Shown here in pieces: positions 21,243 to 31,408 of a stretch of DNA of 64,000 nt. The notes beneath the pieces were generated by a model. That model saw nothing but the letters and a program-made list of their open reading frames with translations, had not been told where the DNA came from and made no database searches. The translations under genes were made by a program, and so were the position numbers. Position 1 is the first letter of the stretch. Each line of letters starts with the position of its first letter. Source of the stretch: Idiomarina aminovorans (GTDB lineage Bacteria; Pseudomonadota; Gammaproteobacteria; Enterobacterales; Alteromonadaceae). The stretch covers positions 248,001 through 312,000 of the forward strand of contig NZ_JAKNDA010000002.1 of the NCBI RefSeq assembly GCF_023155095.1. Direction: 5' to 3'.

Positions 21243-21697
21243 TCTTTGTCGTTGGCGGTAAACTTTGCCGCCAACGCTTTTAACTCCGACTTCAAGGGTT
21301 CATCACACCCTTCTGCCATTGTTAATAATCGCTCGGCACTCCCCGAAGCCTTCTGAGTTGTAACACTTTTGCGAAAACTGTTCATAGACGGAGACACCTT
21401 TATCGAAAGGCTGTGCACCGGCACCGTCGCATTGTGGCGAAAATGCGTTATAATGGCTGTTTGCTGAAGTTTTAGCCGGGTCGCCCAGCTGCCGTTATCT
21501 ACCTGAATGATCATTTGACCATCACGGATATTCAGTAATTGGCAGTGTTGACAGGTGTTTTTATCAACGCATTGTTGAAACAATTGTTGCCAATGCGAGA
21601 GTTGGGCGGCAAACTGTGCATAATGTTGTAATGTTGATGACAATGTTTTTTGACCGGAACGAAGCCATTCTGATGGTGTTTTCGGGTGTCGCGACAT
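21239..21697 (-). CDS. DUF721/DciA-like replicative helicase loader
   Basis: A 152-residue protein matching the DUF721 (DciA) family, whose members help load DnaB at the origin in bacteria lacking DnaC. The central KH-like segment is recognisable ([24 protein letters not shown]), preceded by a helical [24 protein letters not shown] cluster within the domain is not something I recall as conserved. The C-terminal third is polar and low in conservation. Genes of this family commonly lie beside lpxC and secA in gammaproteobacteria, which supports the call. It is divergent from the M23 peptidase gene, 34 bases away. Confidence 0.78.
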   Translation of the reverse strand: MSRHPKTPSEWLRSGQKTLSSTLQHYAQFAAQLSHWQQLFQQCVDKNTCQHCQLLNIRDGQMIIQVDNGSWATRLKLQQTAIITHFRHNATVPVHSLSIKVSPSMNSFRKSVTTQKASGSAERLLTMAEGCDEPLKSELKALAAKFTANDKD

Positions 21698-21731
21698 AGT
21701 TGCGTAGTAGGCAAATTATAAGAGAGTTCAG

Positions 21732-22664
21732 ATGAGTTTATCAGTCTTTTATCGAGGCTCCAAAATACGTTTTCGTATTCGGTTAAGTCGACGTCGGTTT
21801 TTCTCCTTTGTCGGCATTGCAGCCTTTATTGGACTTGCAACCTGGCAGCCATGGCAGTATCAGGGTATCGATCCCGCACTGGCTCAGAATAAGATAACCC
21901 AAGAACAAAAAAAGCTCGCCCTGCAGCAGCAGGCACTTAAAGGGCTGAAAGAAGATACTCAGAAAAGACTCGGTGCTATGACTGTTTATCTGGGCGAATT
22001 AAGGGCTCAGATGCGTCGTCTGGATGCTTTGGGTGAACGTTTAGCTGGCGTTGCTAACCTTGATAACGGCGAGTTCAATTTTAATCAGGATCTGCCTTTA
22101 GGTGGACCAGAGATAAAAGTCGCGGAACTTCCGCATAGCTCGGGTACGGATGTCATTACCGAAATCGAAAATATGTTGTCGCAAATCTCTGACAAACAAA
22201 AACAGCTATCGCTACTTGAATCTGTAATGATGAATCACCAACTTACTAATGATGCGTATATTGCGGGTCGTCCAATCTCAGATGGTTGGTTGTCTTCGCA
22301 ATACGGTGTTCGCAAAGACCCTTTTAATGGCACACCTGCCATGCATAAGGGTTTAGACTTTGCCAGTTATAATGAAGACGTCAAAATTATTGCGACCGGC
22401 GCAGGGGTTGTAACCTGGGCCGGTGATCGATATGGCTATGGTAAGTTGATTGAAATTGATCACGGTGGCGGTCTAAAAACCCGCTATGGGCATAATGATG
22501 AAATCTTGGTTTCAGTGGGTGATGTCGTTACCCGAGGCCAACAAATATCTGAAATGGGAAGCACGGGTCGTTCAACCGGTCCGCATGTGCATTACGAAGT
22601 TTTGCGTAACGGCCGTCAAATTGACCCTAATCAATTCGTGTATCGTAAAGCCGACTCAAAATAA
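21732..22664 (+). CDS. M23 (LytM-type) peptidase, membrane-anchored
   Basis: A 310-residue envelope protein. A basic N-terminus and one membrane helix (about residues 24-40) are followed by a coiled-coil rich in Gln and Lys (residues 50-100). The C-terminal M23 domain keeps the zinc ligands HKGLDFA (HxxxD) and HVHYE (HxH), so it is probably an active peptidoglycan endopeptidase rather than a degenerate EnvC/NlpD-type activator. It lies between the dciA-like gene and secA, a position shared with related marine gammaproteobacteria from memory. The substrate is inferred. Confidence 0.85.
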   Translation: MSLSVFYRGSKIRFRIRLSRRRFFSFVGIAAFIGLATWQPWQYQGIDPALAQNKITQEQKKLALQQQALKGLKEDTQKRLGAMTVYLGELRAQMRRLDALGERLAGVANLDNGEFNFNQDLPLGGPEIKVAELPHSSGTDVITEIENMLSQISDKQKQLSLLESVMMNHQLTNDAYIAGRPISDGWLSSQYGVRKDPFNGTPAMHKGLDFASYNEDVKIIATGAGVVTWAGDRYGYGKLIEIDHGGGLKTRYGHNDEILVSVGDVVTRGQQISEMGSTGRSTGPHVHYEVLRNGRQIDPNQFVYRKADSK

Positions 22665-22688
22665 CTGGGTAAATTAATTAGAACGTAG

Positions 22689-22710
22689 GCGGTACTCCGG
22701 TACCGCTTTT
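22689..22710 (+). terminator. Hairpin with T-run upstream of secA
   Basis: GCGGTAC and GTACCGC form a 7-bp stem around TCCG, followed by TTTTGTTGTT. It lies 25 bases after the M23 peptidase stop and about 35 bases before the secA ATG. It could be an intrinsic terminator for the upstream gene or an attenuator in the secA leader. Confidence 0.6.
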
Positions 22711-22746
22711 GTTGTTCAGGAAAGTAACACAGGATAAAAGAATCTC

Positions 22747-25464
22747 ATGCTAGGCAGTCTGTTTCGAAAAGTATTTGGTAGTCGCAACGATCGCATTCTC
22801 AAACCCATGCAAAAAGACGCTGAGCGAATCAATTCGCTTGAACCCGAGTTTGAAGCCTTGAGTGATGCCGAGCTGAAAGAGAAAACCACCGAATTTCGTA
22901 AGCGCCTGAACCACGGCGAACACATTGAAAAAATCTTACCCGAAGCCTTTGCAACAGTGCGTGAAGCCAGTAAGCGTGTATTTGGCATGCGCCATTTTGA
23001 CGTACAGCTTATTGGCGGTATGGTGCTGAACGACAATCGCATCGCCGAAATGAAAACGGGGGAAGGTAAAACTCTGACGGCAACCTTAGCGGCGTACTTG
23101 AATGCTTTACCGGGTAAAGGTGTTCACATTATTACGGTAAATGATTATCTGGCAAAGCGTGATGCTGAGTTTAACCAGCCTTTATTCGATTTCCTTGGAT
23201 TAACCGTTGCTTTTAATATTCCGGGCATGGCTCCGGAAGATAAAAAGGCGGCTTATCAGGCGGATATTACCTACGGTACTAATAACGAATTTGGTTTTGA
23301 TTACCTGCGCGACAATATGGCTTTTGCACCACAAGACAGAGTTCAGCGCGAACTCAATTACGCTTTGGTGGATGAGGTTGACTCAATTCTGATTGATGAA
23401 GCACGAACGCCACTCATTATTTCCGGACCGGCCGAAGACAGCTCTGAAATGTACCGCAAAATGAATGAGCTGGTTCCGCAATTGGTACGTCAGGAAAAAG
23501 AAGACACAGAAGAAGAGAAAGGTGACGGCGATTTCACCATTGATGAAAAAGCCAAACAGCTGCATCTTACCGAGCATGGGCAGGAGCATATCGAAGATCT
23601 ACTGAAAGAAAAAAGTATGCTTGACGATGATGACTCGCTTTACTCAGCGGCTAATATCATTTTATTACACCACATTAATGCTGCCTTACGTGCTCATCAC
23701 CTGTTCCAAAAAGATGTCGACTACATTATTAAAGACGACAAGATCGTTATCGTTGACGAGCATACCGGCCGTACCATGGAGGGTCGTCGTTGGTCAGAAG
23801 GCTTGCACCAGGCGGTAGAAGCCAAAGAAGGCGTGCCAATTCAGAACGAAAACCAGACGCTGGCATCCATTACCTTCCAGAACTATTTCCGTTTGTACAA
23901 CAAACTGGCCGGTATGACCGGTACCGCCGATACTGAAGCCTTTGAGTTCCAGTCGATTTACGGTCTCGAAACCATTGTCCTGCCAACCAATAAACCCATG
24001 GTTCGGGATGACAGAGCCGATCTTATTTACCTGACAACCTTAGAAAAGTACGAGGCAATAGCCGAAGATATAGAAGAATGCCGTAAGCAGAAGCGTCCGG
24101 TACTGGTCGGTACGGTCTCTATCGAAAATTCTGAATTGTTGTCGCAGTTGCTGAAGAAAAAGAAAATCCCTCATGCAGTATTGAATGCGAAGTTCCACGA
24201 GCACGAAGCGGATATTATCGCTCAGGCGGGTCGTCCGGGAACCGTTACCATTGCCACCAACATGGCCGGTCGTGGTACCGATATCGTGTTAGGCGGGAGC
24301 TGGATGACCGAAGTTGAAAAACTGGAAGAGCCATCAAACGATAAAATAGAGAAAATAAAGCAGGACTGGCAGAAGTTGCACGACGCTGTTATTGAAGCCG
24401 GTGGCTTGCATATTATTGGTACCGAGCGCCATGAGTCACGCCGTATCGATAACCAGTTACGTGGTCGTTCCGGTCGTCAGGGTGACCCGGGCTCTTCGCG
24501 TTTTTATCTGTCGCTGGAAGATCCGCTGATGCGTATTTTCGCTTCAGATCGTATGACAACCATGATGAAGCGCCTCGGCATGAAAGAAGGTGAATCTATA
24601 GAGCACCCTTGGGTGACTCGCGCCATTGAAAACGCGCAGCGTAAGGTTGAAGGGCGTAACTTTGATGTGCGTAAACAACTGCTCGAATATGATGACGTAG
24701 CTAATGATCAGCGCAGTGTTGTTTACGAACAACGTAATGAACTGCTCGACGAAGGTGATATCTCTGAAACCGTTGTTGCTATTCGTGAAGATGTTATTAA
24801 CAGTGTTATTAGCGAGTACGTTCCGCCTCAGTCTTTAGCTGAGCTATGGGAATTAAAAGCTCTGGAAGAACGTCTTCGTGGCGATTTCCATATCGAATTG
24901 CCATTACAGCAATGGCTGGATGATGAAGAGCATTTCCATGAAGAAGTTTTGCGTGAACGGGTACTGGAAGAGCTGGTGAAGTCCTATCAGGAAAAAGAAG
25001 AGATGGTAGGCCCGGAAGTATTACGGCGCTTTGAAAAATCCATTATGTTGCAAAGTCTTGATCAGCATTGGAAAGAGCATTTGGCTTCGATGGATCACCT
25101 GCGTCAGGGAATTCATTTACGCGGCTACGCGCAGAAAAACCCGAAACAAGAGTATAAAAAAGAAGCCTTTACACTCTTTACCGAGATGCTGGAAGCTTTA
25201 AAACTGGATGTGGTGACTATTCTGAGCAAGGTCAAAGTCCGTGCCCAGGAAGATGTCGATGCCGTTGACGAACAACGCAAGGCTGCCGATAGCGCACCTC
25301 GTGAATTTCGTCATGAACAAAACAGCCCGGCGGCTGAAGAACCACAGCAAGAAGCTGCTGAATCAAAGGGGCAGCCAGTTCGTAAAGGCGGAAAAGTGGG
25401 CCGTAATGAACCTTGTCCTTGTGGGTCAGGGAAAAAATACAAACATTGTCACGGTAAACTGTAG
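22747..25464 (+). CDS. secA: Preprotein translocase ATPase SecA
   Basis: SecA is the motor that drives proteins through the SecYEG channel. The 905-residue protein has Walker A MKTGEGKT with Lys108, the DEAD-type motif [13 protein letters not shown] and the preprotein cross-linking domain. It also has [23 protein letters not shown] and the C-terminal zinc-binding tail [17 protein letters not shown] that binds SecB. No SecM-like arrest peptide is visible upstream; the preceding gene encodes an M23 peptidase. mutT follows after 6 bases. Confidence 0.98.
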   Translation: MLGSLFRKVFGSRNDRILKPMQKDAERINSLEPEFEALSDAELKEKTTEFRKRLNHGEHIEKILPEAFATVREASKRVFGMRHFDVQLIGGMVLNDNRIAEMKTGEGKTLTATLAAYLNALPGKGVHIITVNDYLAKRDAEFNQPLFDFLGLTVAFNIPGMAPEDKKAAYQADITYGTNNEFGFDYLRDNMAFAPQDRVQRELNYALVDEVDSILIDEARTPLIISGPAEDSSEMYRKMNELVPQLVRQEKEDTEEEKGDGDFTIDEKAKQLHLTEHGQEHIEDLLKEKSMLDDDDSLYSAANIILLHHINAALRAHHLFQKDVDYIIKDDKIVIVDEHTGRTMEGRRWSEGLHQAVEAKEGVPIQNENQTLASITFQNYFRLYNKLAGMTGTADTEAFEFQSIYGLETIVLPTNKPMVRDDRADLIYLTTLEKYEAIAEDIEECRKQKRPVLVGTVSIENSELLSQLLKKKKIPHAVLNAKFHEHEADIIAQAGRPGTVTIATNMAGRGTDIVLGGSWMTEVEKLEEPSNDKIEKIKQDWQKLHDAVIEAGGLHIIGTERHESRRIDNQLRGRSGRQGDPGSSRFYLSLEDPLMRIFASDRMTTMMKRLGMKEGESIEHPWVTRAIENAQRKVEGRNFDVRKQLLEYDDVANDQRSVVYEQRNELLDEGDISETVVAIREDVINSVISEYVPPQSLAELWELKALEERLRGDFHIELPLQQWLDDEEHFHEEVLRERVLEELVKSYQEKEEMVGPEVLRRFEKSIMLQSLDQHWKEHLASMDHLRQGIHLRGYAQKNPKQEYKKEAFTLFTEMLEALKLDVVTILSKVKVRAQEDVDAVDEQRKAADSAPREFRHEQNSPAAEEPQQEAAESKGQPVRKGGKVGRNEPCPCGSGKKYKHCHGKL

Positions 25465-25470
25465 GTTACT

Positions 25471-25887
25471 ATGAAAACCGAAAAATCGCCTGCTGTACAT
25501 GTTGCAGTAGGCGTGATTGAAAATGAGCAGGGTGAGATTTTTATCGCCCAGCGTCATCCTGAACAGCATCAGGGTGGAAAGTGGGAATTTCCCGGCGGTA
25601 AAGTCGAGCCGGACGAGAGCGTCCAACAGGCATTACAGCGTGAACTGAAAGAAGAGTGCGGTATTGATGTTACCGATATGGCGCCGTTAACGGTGATTGA
25701 ACATCAGTATAAAGACAAACGTGTTTTACTGGATGTCTGGTGGGTGCTTTCTTACGATGGTGAAGCGCGTCAGCTGGAAGGGCAAGATTGGTGCTGGGTT
25801 GATAAAAACCAACTGGATGCGTTCCAGTTTCCTGAAGCCAATCAACCCATTGTCGAGTGCATTATGCAGTCGCTAAACGCTTACTAA
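25471..25887 (+). CDS. mutT: 8-oxo-dGTP diphosphatase MutT
   Basis: MutT is a Nudix hydrolase that removes 8-oxo-dGTP from the nucleotide pool and so prevents A:T to C:G mutations. The 138-residue protein has a complete Nudix box at residues 43-65 (G, then E49, R57-E58-L59, E61-E62, G64). The surrounding WEFPGGKVEPDES is typical of MutT itself. The gene follows secA by 6 bases, the same order as in E. coli, and is convergent with yacG one base away. Confidence 0.93.
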   Translation: MKTEKSPAVHVAVGVIENEQGEIFIAQRHPEQHQGGKWEFPGGKVEPDESVQQALQRELKEECGIDVTDMAPLTVIEHQYKDKRVLLDVWWVLSYDGEARQLEGQDWCWVDKNQLDAFQFPEANQPIVECIMQSLNAY

Positions 25888-25888
25888 A

Positions 25889-26083
25889 TTAGCTGTCCTG
25901 TTGTTCATTGCTGTCGTCATCATTAGCGACTAAAACAGGTTCCCCGGGAATTGTTTTCTCTTCGTTGGCCCATTCACCTAAGTCAATGAGTTTACAGCGC
26001 TCACTACAAAAAGGCCTGGAAGCGGATTTCTCTGACCATTCAACCTCTGTCTGACAGGTTGGACAATTAACCGTTATGCTCAT
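25889..26083 (-). CDS. yacG: DNA gyrase inhibitor YacG
   Basis: A 64-residue zinc protein that in E. coli binds GyrB and inhibits gyrase. Four Cys ligands are visible in CPTC and CSERC. The start at ATG 26083 overlaps the zapD stop (ATGA) and has AAGGTG upstream; an in-frame GTG at 26092 is less likely. An acidic tail (DDDSNEQQD) ends the protein. It belongs to the coaE-zapD-yacG group conserved with the pilin cluster in gammaproteobacteria. Confidence 0.93.
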   Translation of the reverse strand: MSITVNCPTCQTEVEWSEKSASRPFCSERCKLIDLGEWANEEKTIPGEPVLVANDDDSNEQQDS

Positions 26084-26847
26084 GGACTGCACCTTGCGAG
26101 TTCAAATTTAATATCTTGCAGGGAGGTTTCTTTGTTCTCCCCGCCGGGTAATGGCATGAATCGTACCGTAAAACGTTGCCTATGCCCACTAACAACGGGA
26201 TAAATACTGGCCGACTGCGGCACTTTAATTCGTAACATGGCCAGCAATTGCTCAGAACTTTCCTGTAAGAACCCATTTTGAATTTGCATAGGTACAAACA
26301 CAGATTGTTCACGCAACAGTGTCAGTTTTAACGTTATCGCTAAATCGACAAAAGCCAGTGTTGTGCGCCAGCTTTCGCATTGTTGCTGTTTTGCCTGCGC
26401 AGACTGGCTCAACCATAAATGCAGCTGCGGTAACTCGAACAGACCACTCATTCCTGGTTGACTGAAACGCTGCCGGATACTGGCCAATAACGCATCGTCT
26501 TTTAATAGGCGTAAATACTTCGGGATATCCTGTAGCAGATTAAGGCAGTGCTCAATTTCATGGACAGTCTTACTTAAGGCATCGTGATTAACGTCAGGGT
26601 GCTCTTCCCATTTTTGCAAACGTTGCTTGTCCAGTTCTAAATCTTTACTCAGTTCGGTGCGGATATCAAAGCGTTCAAGTAACTCTGTAACGTCAAATAA
26701 GGCGTTAAAGAAAGGTTCTGCCTGTTCCTCAAGGCATTTCTGGCTGGCTTTCAATTGTTCAAAACCGTGCTCTAATCGCAGATAGGTTCGCATGCGCTCC
26801 TGAAGCGGATATTCATAAAGAATGTTGTCGTTATCAGTAGATGTCAT
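26080..26847 (-). CDS. zapD: Cell division protein ZapD
   Basis: ZapD (YacF) cross-links FtsZ filaments by binding the FtsZ C-terminal peptide. The 255-residue protein begins with [20 protein letters not shown], characteristic of the family. It is mostly helical and retains the [18 protein letters not shown] and [10 protein letters not shown] segments. It lies between coaE and yacG as in E. coli and overlaps yacG by 4 bases. Its partner ftsZ is also encoded in this window. Confidence 0.93.
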   Translation of the reverse strand: MTSTDNDNILYEYPLQERMRTYLRLEHGFEQLKASQKCLEEQAEPFFNALFDVTELLERFDIRTELSKDLELDKQRLQKWEEHPDVNHDALSKTVHEIEHCLNLLQDIPKYLRLLKDDALLASIRQRFSQPGMSGLFELPQLHLWLSQSAQAKQQQCESWRTTLAFVDLAITLKLTLLREQSVFVPMQIQNGFLQESSEQLLAMLRIKVPQSASIYPVVSGHRQRFTVRFMPLPGGENKETSLQDIKFELARCSP

Positions 26848-26887
26848 GCGATTGCCAATTGGTGGAGTCTGTTCCTATAATAGCGTA

Positions 26888-27496
26888 TTACTTTTCCTGT
26901 GCAATGATTGCCGCCAGATAGCGTTGATGCAATTGATTAACTTGTTGTTGAAGGCTTTCGATAGTGCCATTGTTATTCAGAATATCGTCCGCTTTTTGCA
27001 GCCTTTCAGCGCGGCTTAACTGGGCTTTCATAATAGCCTCAACTTCTTCTTTAGGACTGTTGTCGCGCTGAATCGTTCGCTGCAATTGTTTGGTTTCGGG
27101 AACATCCACGACCAAAACTCGGTGGCAGTATTTCTCTAGTTTATTTTCCAGTAACAAAGGGGCTGACAATATCACATAAGGCGATTGAGCCAGCTTCAGC
27201 TGAGTTAAAATTTCTTCGCGGATGGCAGGATGTAATAAGTGATTCAGCCACTCTTTATCTTCAGAATTAGAAAACACCCGCTGGCGCAGCGCTTTGCGAT
27301 CAAGTTCGCCCTTTTCAGTCAGTAGCTCTGCACCAAAATGCTCTGCAATGGCACGTAGGCAAGGACTGCCGGGCATTACAACCTGTCGGGCAACGACATC
27401 AGCATCGACAATGGTAATACCCAGTTTTTCAAATTCGGCAGTGGCCGCAGACTTGCCGCTACCGATGCCTCCTGTTACACCAACCACATAGGTCAT
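26888..27496 (-). CDS. coaE: Dephospho-CoA kinase
   Basis: CoaE phosphorylates dephospho-CoA in the last step of coenzyme A synthesis. The 202-residue protein has the P-loop GGIGSGKS at residues 9-16, then DADVVARQVV, LLHPAIRE and the lid region with VDVPETKQLQR. Length and motifs are normal. It starts one base after the end of pilD, so the two are probably cotranscribed. Confidence 0.96.
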   Translation of the reverse strand: MTYVVGVTGGIGSGKSAATAEFEKLGITIVDADVVARQVVMPGSPCLRAIAEHFGAELLTEKGELDRKALRQRVFSNSEDKEWLNHLLHPAIREEILTQLKLAQSPYVILSAPLLLENKLEKYCHRVLVVDVPETKQLQRTIQRDNSPKEEVEAIMKAQLSRAERLQKADDILNNNGTIESLQQQVNQLHQRYLAAIIAQEK

Positions 27497-27497
27497 T

Positions 27498-28358
27498 TCA
27501 AACGCCTCCTAACCAACGCCAGTAGCCGAACAAGAGCTCGGTGCCGTAAAAGTAGCTAAGCAGCCCACCGCCAATGAGAAAAGGTCCAAAGGGTATTGGC
27601 TGTGACCGATTTTTCCGGCGCAACAGAATCAGGCCGATGACAGCACCGCCAACCGAACTTGCAAGAATGGTTACTGGTAAGACTGTTGCGCCGGTGAAAG
27701 CGGTAATACCTGCCAGTAATTTAAAGTCGCCATAACCCATGCCCTCTTTGCCGGTTATCAGTTTAAAAGCCCAGTACACACTCCATAAACTCAGGTACCC
27801 GGCGGCGGCTCCGATAATAGCTAAACTGGGTGTCATGGCACTGTTGTCAGAAAGAGACCAGAGCAAAGCAATCCACAGCAAAGGGTAGGTCAGTTGGTCC
27901 GGAAGTAACTGGTGACGGAAGTCAATGACCAACAGACAGATGAGGATTGAAAACACCGTGACATAAACCAGCGCAGTCATGCTGAATCCGTAGTGCCAGG
28001 CAACCAGCCCAAATGTAAGACAACTGATAATTTCTACCAGCCAGTAGGTTACCGGAATACGGGTGTGGCAGTGGCGACAGCGGGCGCGTAAAATCAGGTA
28101 GCTCAGCAGTGGTATATTATCGTACCAGGCAATGGTGGTCTTGCATTCAGGACAGTGTGAGCCCGGTGCCGCAATAGAAAAACGGTCTTTTTGCGTAACC
28201 GGGGTACCGCTCATTTCCGCACATTCGCGTTGCCACTGCTGCTGCAGCTGCACTGGCAAGCGAACAATAACGACATTCAAGAAGCTGCCGATAACGGCTC
28301 CCAGTAACAAAGCCAACACCAATGTCGGTAAAGACTCAGCAGCGAGCAAGTATTCCAT
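27498..28358 (-). CDS. pilD: Prepilin peptidase / N-methyltransferase PilD
   Basis: PilD is an integral-membrane aspartyl protease that cleaves type IV prepilins after the leader Gly and N-methylates the new N-terminus. The 286-residue protein has the zinc-binding tetracysteine (Cys69, Cys72, Cys94, Cys97). One catalytic Asp lies in VIDFRHQLLPDQLTYP and the other in the GMGYGDFKLL (GxGD-type) motif. About seven to eight membrane helices are apparent. It is encoded with pilC, pilB and its likely substrate pilA. Confidence 0.96.
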   Translation of the reverse strand: MEYLLAAESLPTLVLALLLGAVIGSFLNVVIVRLPVQLQQQWQRECAEMSGTPVTQKDRFSIAAPGSHCPECKTTIAWYDNIPLLSYLILRARCRHCHTRIPVTYWLVEIISCLTFGLVAWHYGFSMTALVYVTVFSILICLLVIDFRHQLLPDQLTYPLLWIALLWSLSDNSAMTPSLAIIGAAAGYLSLWSVYWAFKLITGKEGMGYGDFKLLAGITAFTGATVLPVTILASSVGGAVIGLILLRRKNRSQPIPFGPFLIGGGLLSYFYGTELLFGYWRWLGGV

Positions 28359-28376
28359 GCTTCGGTTCCTTAATGA

Positions 28377-29552
28377 TTAAAGTTGCTGCCCCATAGAAAA
28401 CAGCGGTAAATACATAGCGACCAAAAGAGTGCCTATAATGCCGCCTAAAACCACCATCAGCAAGGGCTCAGCCAGGTCAATCAAACGTTCACAATTTTGC
28501 TCAAAGCGCTGTTGCCGAAAATCAGCCAGCACGGAAAAGGCATTATCAATTTTACCGCTTTGCTCGGCAACTTTAAGAAAACTAAGCGTACGAGGTTCGT
28601 TGAGGGCACTAACACGAAAGCTGTCAACCCAGCCATTACCGGACTCCAGTTGTTGCTGAACTTGCTGTAAAGCCAAACGATGCGGCAGCCAGTTCAGTGA
28701 AGATTGTGTACTGCTTAAGGCTTGCCGGGCGTCGATGCCGGCATGCAGGGCCACCGCTAAACGGTGAAATAACTGCTGCAGCTGACTGTCCTGTAGCAAT
28801 TTTCCAATCATCGGTAAACGAGCCAGTGAGTGCTGCCAAAGCAGAGGTGCTCTGTTTCTGATAGCAAATATAATACCTGAAGCTACCACTATGATGCTGA
28901 TAATTATGACCGCTTGTCCCCGTAAAAACGCTGAAAAATTTAACAAGGTAGCGGTTAACCGGGGCAATTCACCTTCACCGAACAGCTGTGCGAAACTGGG
29001 GAGCACCCAGCCCATCATCATCAGGCAGACACCCATAGCCACTATCAATACAATAACCGGATATCGCAACGCTTTAGCTAACTGCTTTTTTAGTTGCTGC
29101 TGCCGTTCAGCAAACCGGTGCAGCTGGTTCAACGCATCAGTAAGTTGCCCGTTTTGTTCAGCCCAGGCTATGGCGTTAATATCGGCTTCCGGCAGCCAGC
29201 CTCTGTAATCAGCCAGTGCGCGACTGAAAGACAGGCCACGTTCAATACTGCGAATACAATCTTCTGTTAGCCAGCGCAGCCCTTTCGACTGTGTTTCACA
29301 GATACTGTGTCGTAGTGCTTCAGAGAGCGGTAATCCGCTTGCTAACAAATTGGCCGTTTGTTGCAGTAATAGCGACCAGAGCGATAACTTCGGTTGATAA
29401 AGCTTCCGCTGCCGGCCCGACAGGCGTTTTATTTTTGTGTATCTAATGTGGTGCTGGGACAGTAATTGTTTTGCCTGAAGTGCAGAGTCCGCATGAATCA
29501 AGCCGCATTGATTATTGGCTTGCCAGTACCAGCAGTAACTAGTCAGACTCAT
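28377..29552 (-). CDS. pilC: Type IV pilus inner-membrane platform protein PilC
   Basis: PilC/GspF-family protein that couples the assembly ATPase to pilin polymerisation. The 391-residue protein has two tandem T2SSF domains, each with hydrophobic helices (for example LIVAMGVCLMMMGWVLPSF and the C-terminal LLMVVLGGIIGTLLVAMYLPLF). Conserved SGLPLSEALR and LHAGIDARQAL repeats are present. The start at ATG 29552 overlaps the end of pilB by 14 bases; a longer frame from 29597 would lie inside pilB. Family assignment is firm. Confidence 0.9.
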   Translation of the reverse strand: MSLTSYCWYWQANNQCGLIHADSALQAKQLLSQHHIRYTKIKRLSGRQRKLYQPKLSLWSLLLQQTANLLASGLPLSEALRHSICETQSKGLRWLTEDCIRSIERGLSFSRALADYRGWLPEADINAIAWAEQNGQLTDALNQLHRFAERQQQLKKQLAKALRYPVIVLIVAMGVCLMMMGWVLPSFAQLFGEGELPRLTATLLNFSAFLRGQAVIIISIIVVASGIIFAIRNRAPLLWQHSLARLPMIGKLLQDSQLQQLFHRLAVALHAGIDARQALSSTQSSLNWLPHRLALQQVQQQLESGNGWVDSFRVSALNEPRTLSFLKVAEQSGKIDNAFSVLADFRQQRFEQNCERLIDLAEPLLMVVLGGIIGTLLVAMYLPLFSMGQQL

Positions 29553-30840
29553 AAGCAAAACGCTCCCTCTCAGTACTGCTGATAAGGCCAGCGTCAATAT
29601 AATGCTGCAATGCTTGTGAAAAGTCCGGAAGCTTTAACTGCTGTAAATAATGGCGCAGATCGTTACTGTCTGTTTTTGCTTTCAATAGGGTTTCAGCCTG
29701 CTCTAACCAGGGCACCACTTCAAATACCGCCTGGCGTTTTTGCTCCGCGTCGGTTTGCGGTTCCCGCAGGGAAAAAAGGCGCTGGCTGACTATCAATTTT
29801 AATGAACTGCGGATATCTAAGGGGTTAACCCCCAAGGATTCCAGCCGCTTTATACTATCGATACAATTGTTGGTGTGCAGTGAGCTCAGAACCAAATGCC
29901 CGGTTTGAGCCGCCTGTATGGCAATTTTTGCGGTTTCTGCATCGCGTATTTCGCCAATAAGAATGACATCAGGGTCTTGTCTGAGCAACGTTCTGAGAAT
30001 ATACGCAAAGGTTAACCCCTGACGCGTATTCACCATTACCTGGCTGCAGCCGGGAAGGGGCACTTCGACTGGATCTTCAACACTGCAGACATTGCTGCGG
30101 TCGTTATCTAATTGATTCATTGCGCTGTACAGCGTAGAAGTTTTGCCGCTGCCGGTGGGGCCGGTGACCAAAATTAAGCCCTGACTTTGATTAAGGCTTC
30201 GAGCAAACCAGCGGTATTGTTCTTTCAGCAGGCCGGTCTGTTGTAGTGGTGTAATATTATCTGTTGCCTGCAAGCATCGGAGCACTAATTTCTCACCACC
30301 AATAACCGGACAGCAGCTTAAACGAAACTCATGCTGCCGGTTATCATCGGATAGCACTGACAATCGTCCATCTTGCGGTTGGCGCTGTTCCGTTAAGTCG
30401 AGGTTAGCGAGAACCTTAATGCGTGAATAGACCTGCTGACCAAAATTCGGCAGCAGAAAGTCCAGGCTATTTAATGCTCCGGCTTCACGACCTCTGACGA
30501 CAATGCCATCGCGTTGTGGTTGCAGATGAAGGTCAGACAAGCTGTTTTCAGAACAGTGCAGTAGCAGTTGTTGGACGTATTCAATAGCCGATTCATGCGC
30601 CAGCTGAATACCGGAAAGTGCACCTTCGCCCCCAATAATCATCACTCGCTTATCGCTGTAGAAACTTAACAGTACCGCATCAACAGGCGGAAAACCGGAC
30701 TGTTTTATTAATAGCGCCCAGTGTTCACTCTCGGCAAAGAGAAGCAGCCCGTGTTGCAGGAGAAAGGTATCATTCTCGCCCTTTGCCGCGCTCAAACGTG
30801 GGGCAAGGTGGGTCAGTGAACAGCGCGCGACAAAACTCAT
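29539..30840 (-). CDS. pilB: Type IV pilus assembly ATPase PilB (short, HofB-like)
   Basis: A secretion/assembly ATPase that powers pilin extrusion. Walker A (GPTGSGKTSTLY), Asp box, Walker B (DPDVILIGEIRDAET) and His box (GHLVLSSLHTN) are all intact. At 433 residues it is shorter than typical PilB (about 560-570). The N-terminal domain is reduced, and no CxxC pair is present after VSQRLF, where PilB and GspE usually have a zinc-binding tetracysteine. It resembles E. coli HofB in size. Its start overlaps the pilA stop (TGATG). Confidence 0.88.
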   Translation of the reverse strand: MSFVARCSLTHLAPRLSAAKGENDTFLLQHGLLLFAESEHWALLIKQSGFPPVDAVLLSFYSDKRVMIIGGEGALSGIQLAHESAIEYVQQLLLHCSENSLSDLHLQPQRDGIVVRGREAGALNSLDFLLPNFGQQVYSRIKVLANLDLTEQRQPQDGRLSVLSDDNRQHEFRLSCCPVIGGEKLVLRCLQATDNITPLQQTGLLKEQYRWFARSLNQSQGLILVTGPTGSGKTSTLYSAMNQLDNDRSNVCSVEDPVEVPLPGCSQVMVNTRQGLTFAYILRTLLRQDPDVILIGEIRDAETAKIAIQAAQTGHLVLSSLHTNNCIDSIKRLESLGVNPLDIRSSLKLIVSQRLFSLREPQTDAEQKRQAVFEVVPWLEQAETLLKAKTDSNDLRHYLQQLKLPDFSQALQHYIDAGLISSTERERFAYESD

Positions 30841-31322
30841 CAGTAGTTTACCTGCTGTTCACAATTTTGCACGACCGAACGTGCTTCGCCGAAGTCAGAG
30901 CAGGCAATGTTCCAGGCCAAGTGAGTCGTTGCCGTATTTGGAGTGAGTTCAATCTGCAGTGGTTGATTGTTAATATTGACGGAATTGAGCGTTAATCGCA
31001 CAGCTGCAGCCTGAGTCAGGCTGAGATCACTGAGTTCATCGGGCAAAGGTGAAGGCACCGAGGGGATGCCATTATTGCCCGCTTGGTTACACTGGGTTAA
31101 CTGGCCTTCAATTTGCCAGCATAAGGCAATGCCTAACTGTAATGGCTGAGCATGAGCTAAGGCTTTACTCACCTTAGCCTGCTGTGTGTAGTAAGTGTAC
31201 GACGGAACGGCAATGGCCGATAAAATGGCAATGATGGCGACCACCACCATCATTTCAATAAGACTAAAACCGTTACCGGGAAAACGAATAACGCGTACGC
31301 GGTAAAAATGTGCTTCCTGCAT
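30840..31322 (-). CDS. pilA: Type IV prepilin (PilA/PpdD-like)
   Basis: A 160-residue major-pilin-type protein. The leader of 18 residues ends in Gly18, followed by FSLIEMMVVVAIIAILSAIAVPSY: cleavage after Gly18, Phe19 methylated, Glu23 conserved. The leader is longer than the usual 6-8 residues, and no alternative start is visible. Four Cys residues lie in the globular part (C...C near the middle and C...C near the end), and the last pair forms a typical D-region disulfide. Cotranscribed with pilB. Confidence 0.92.
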   Translation of the reverse strand: MQEAHFYRVRVIRFPGNGFSLIEMMVVVAIIAILSAIAVPSYTYYTQQAKVSKALAHAQPLQLGIALCWQIEGQLTQCNQAGNNGIPSVPSPLPDELSDLSLTQAAAVRLTLNSVNINNQPLQIELTPNTATTHLAWNIACSDFGEARSVVQNCEQQVNY

Positions 31323-31408
31323 AAGACAGCTCCCTGTTCAAAAACAGCAGAACTGTGGCTTACCGGAACCCATTAGTAAATTCTATTTTCCTGTAAGTTA
31401 TTTGCTAT

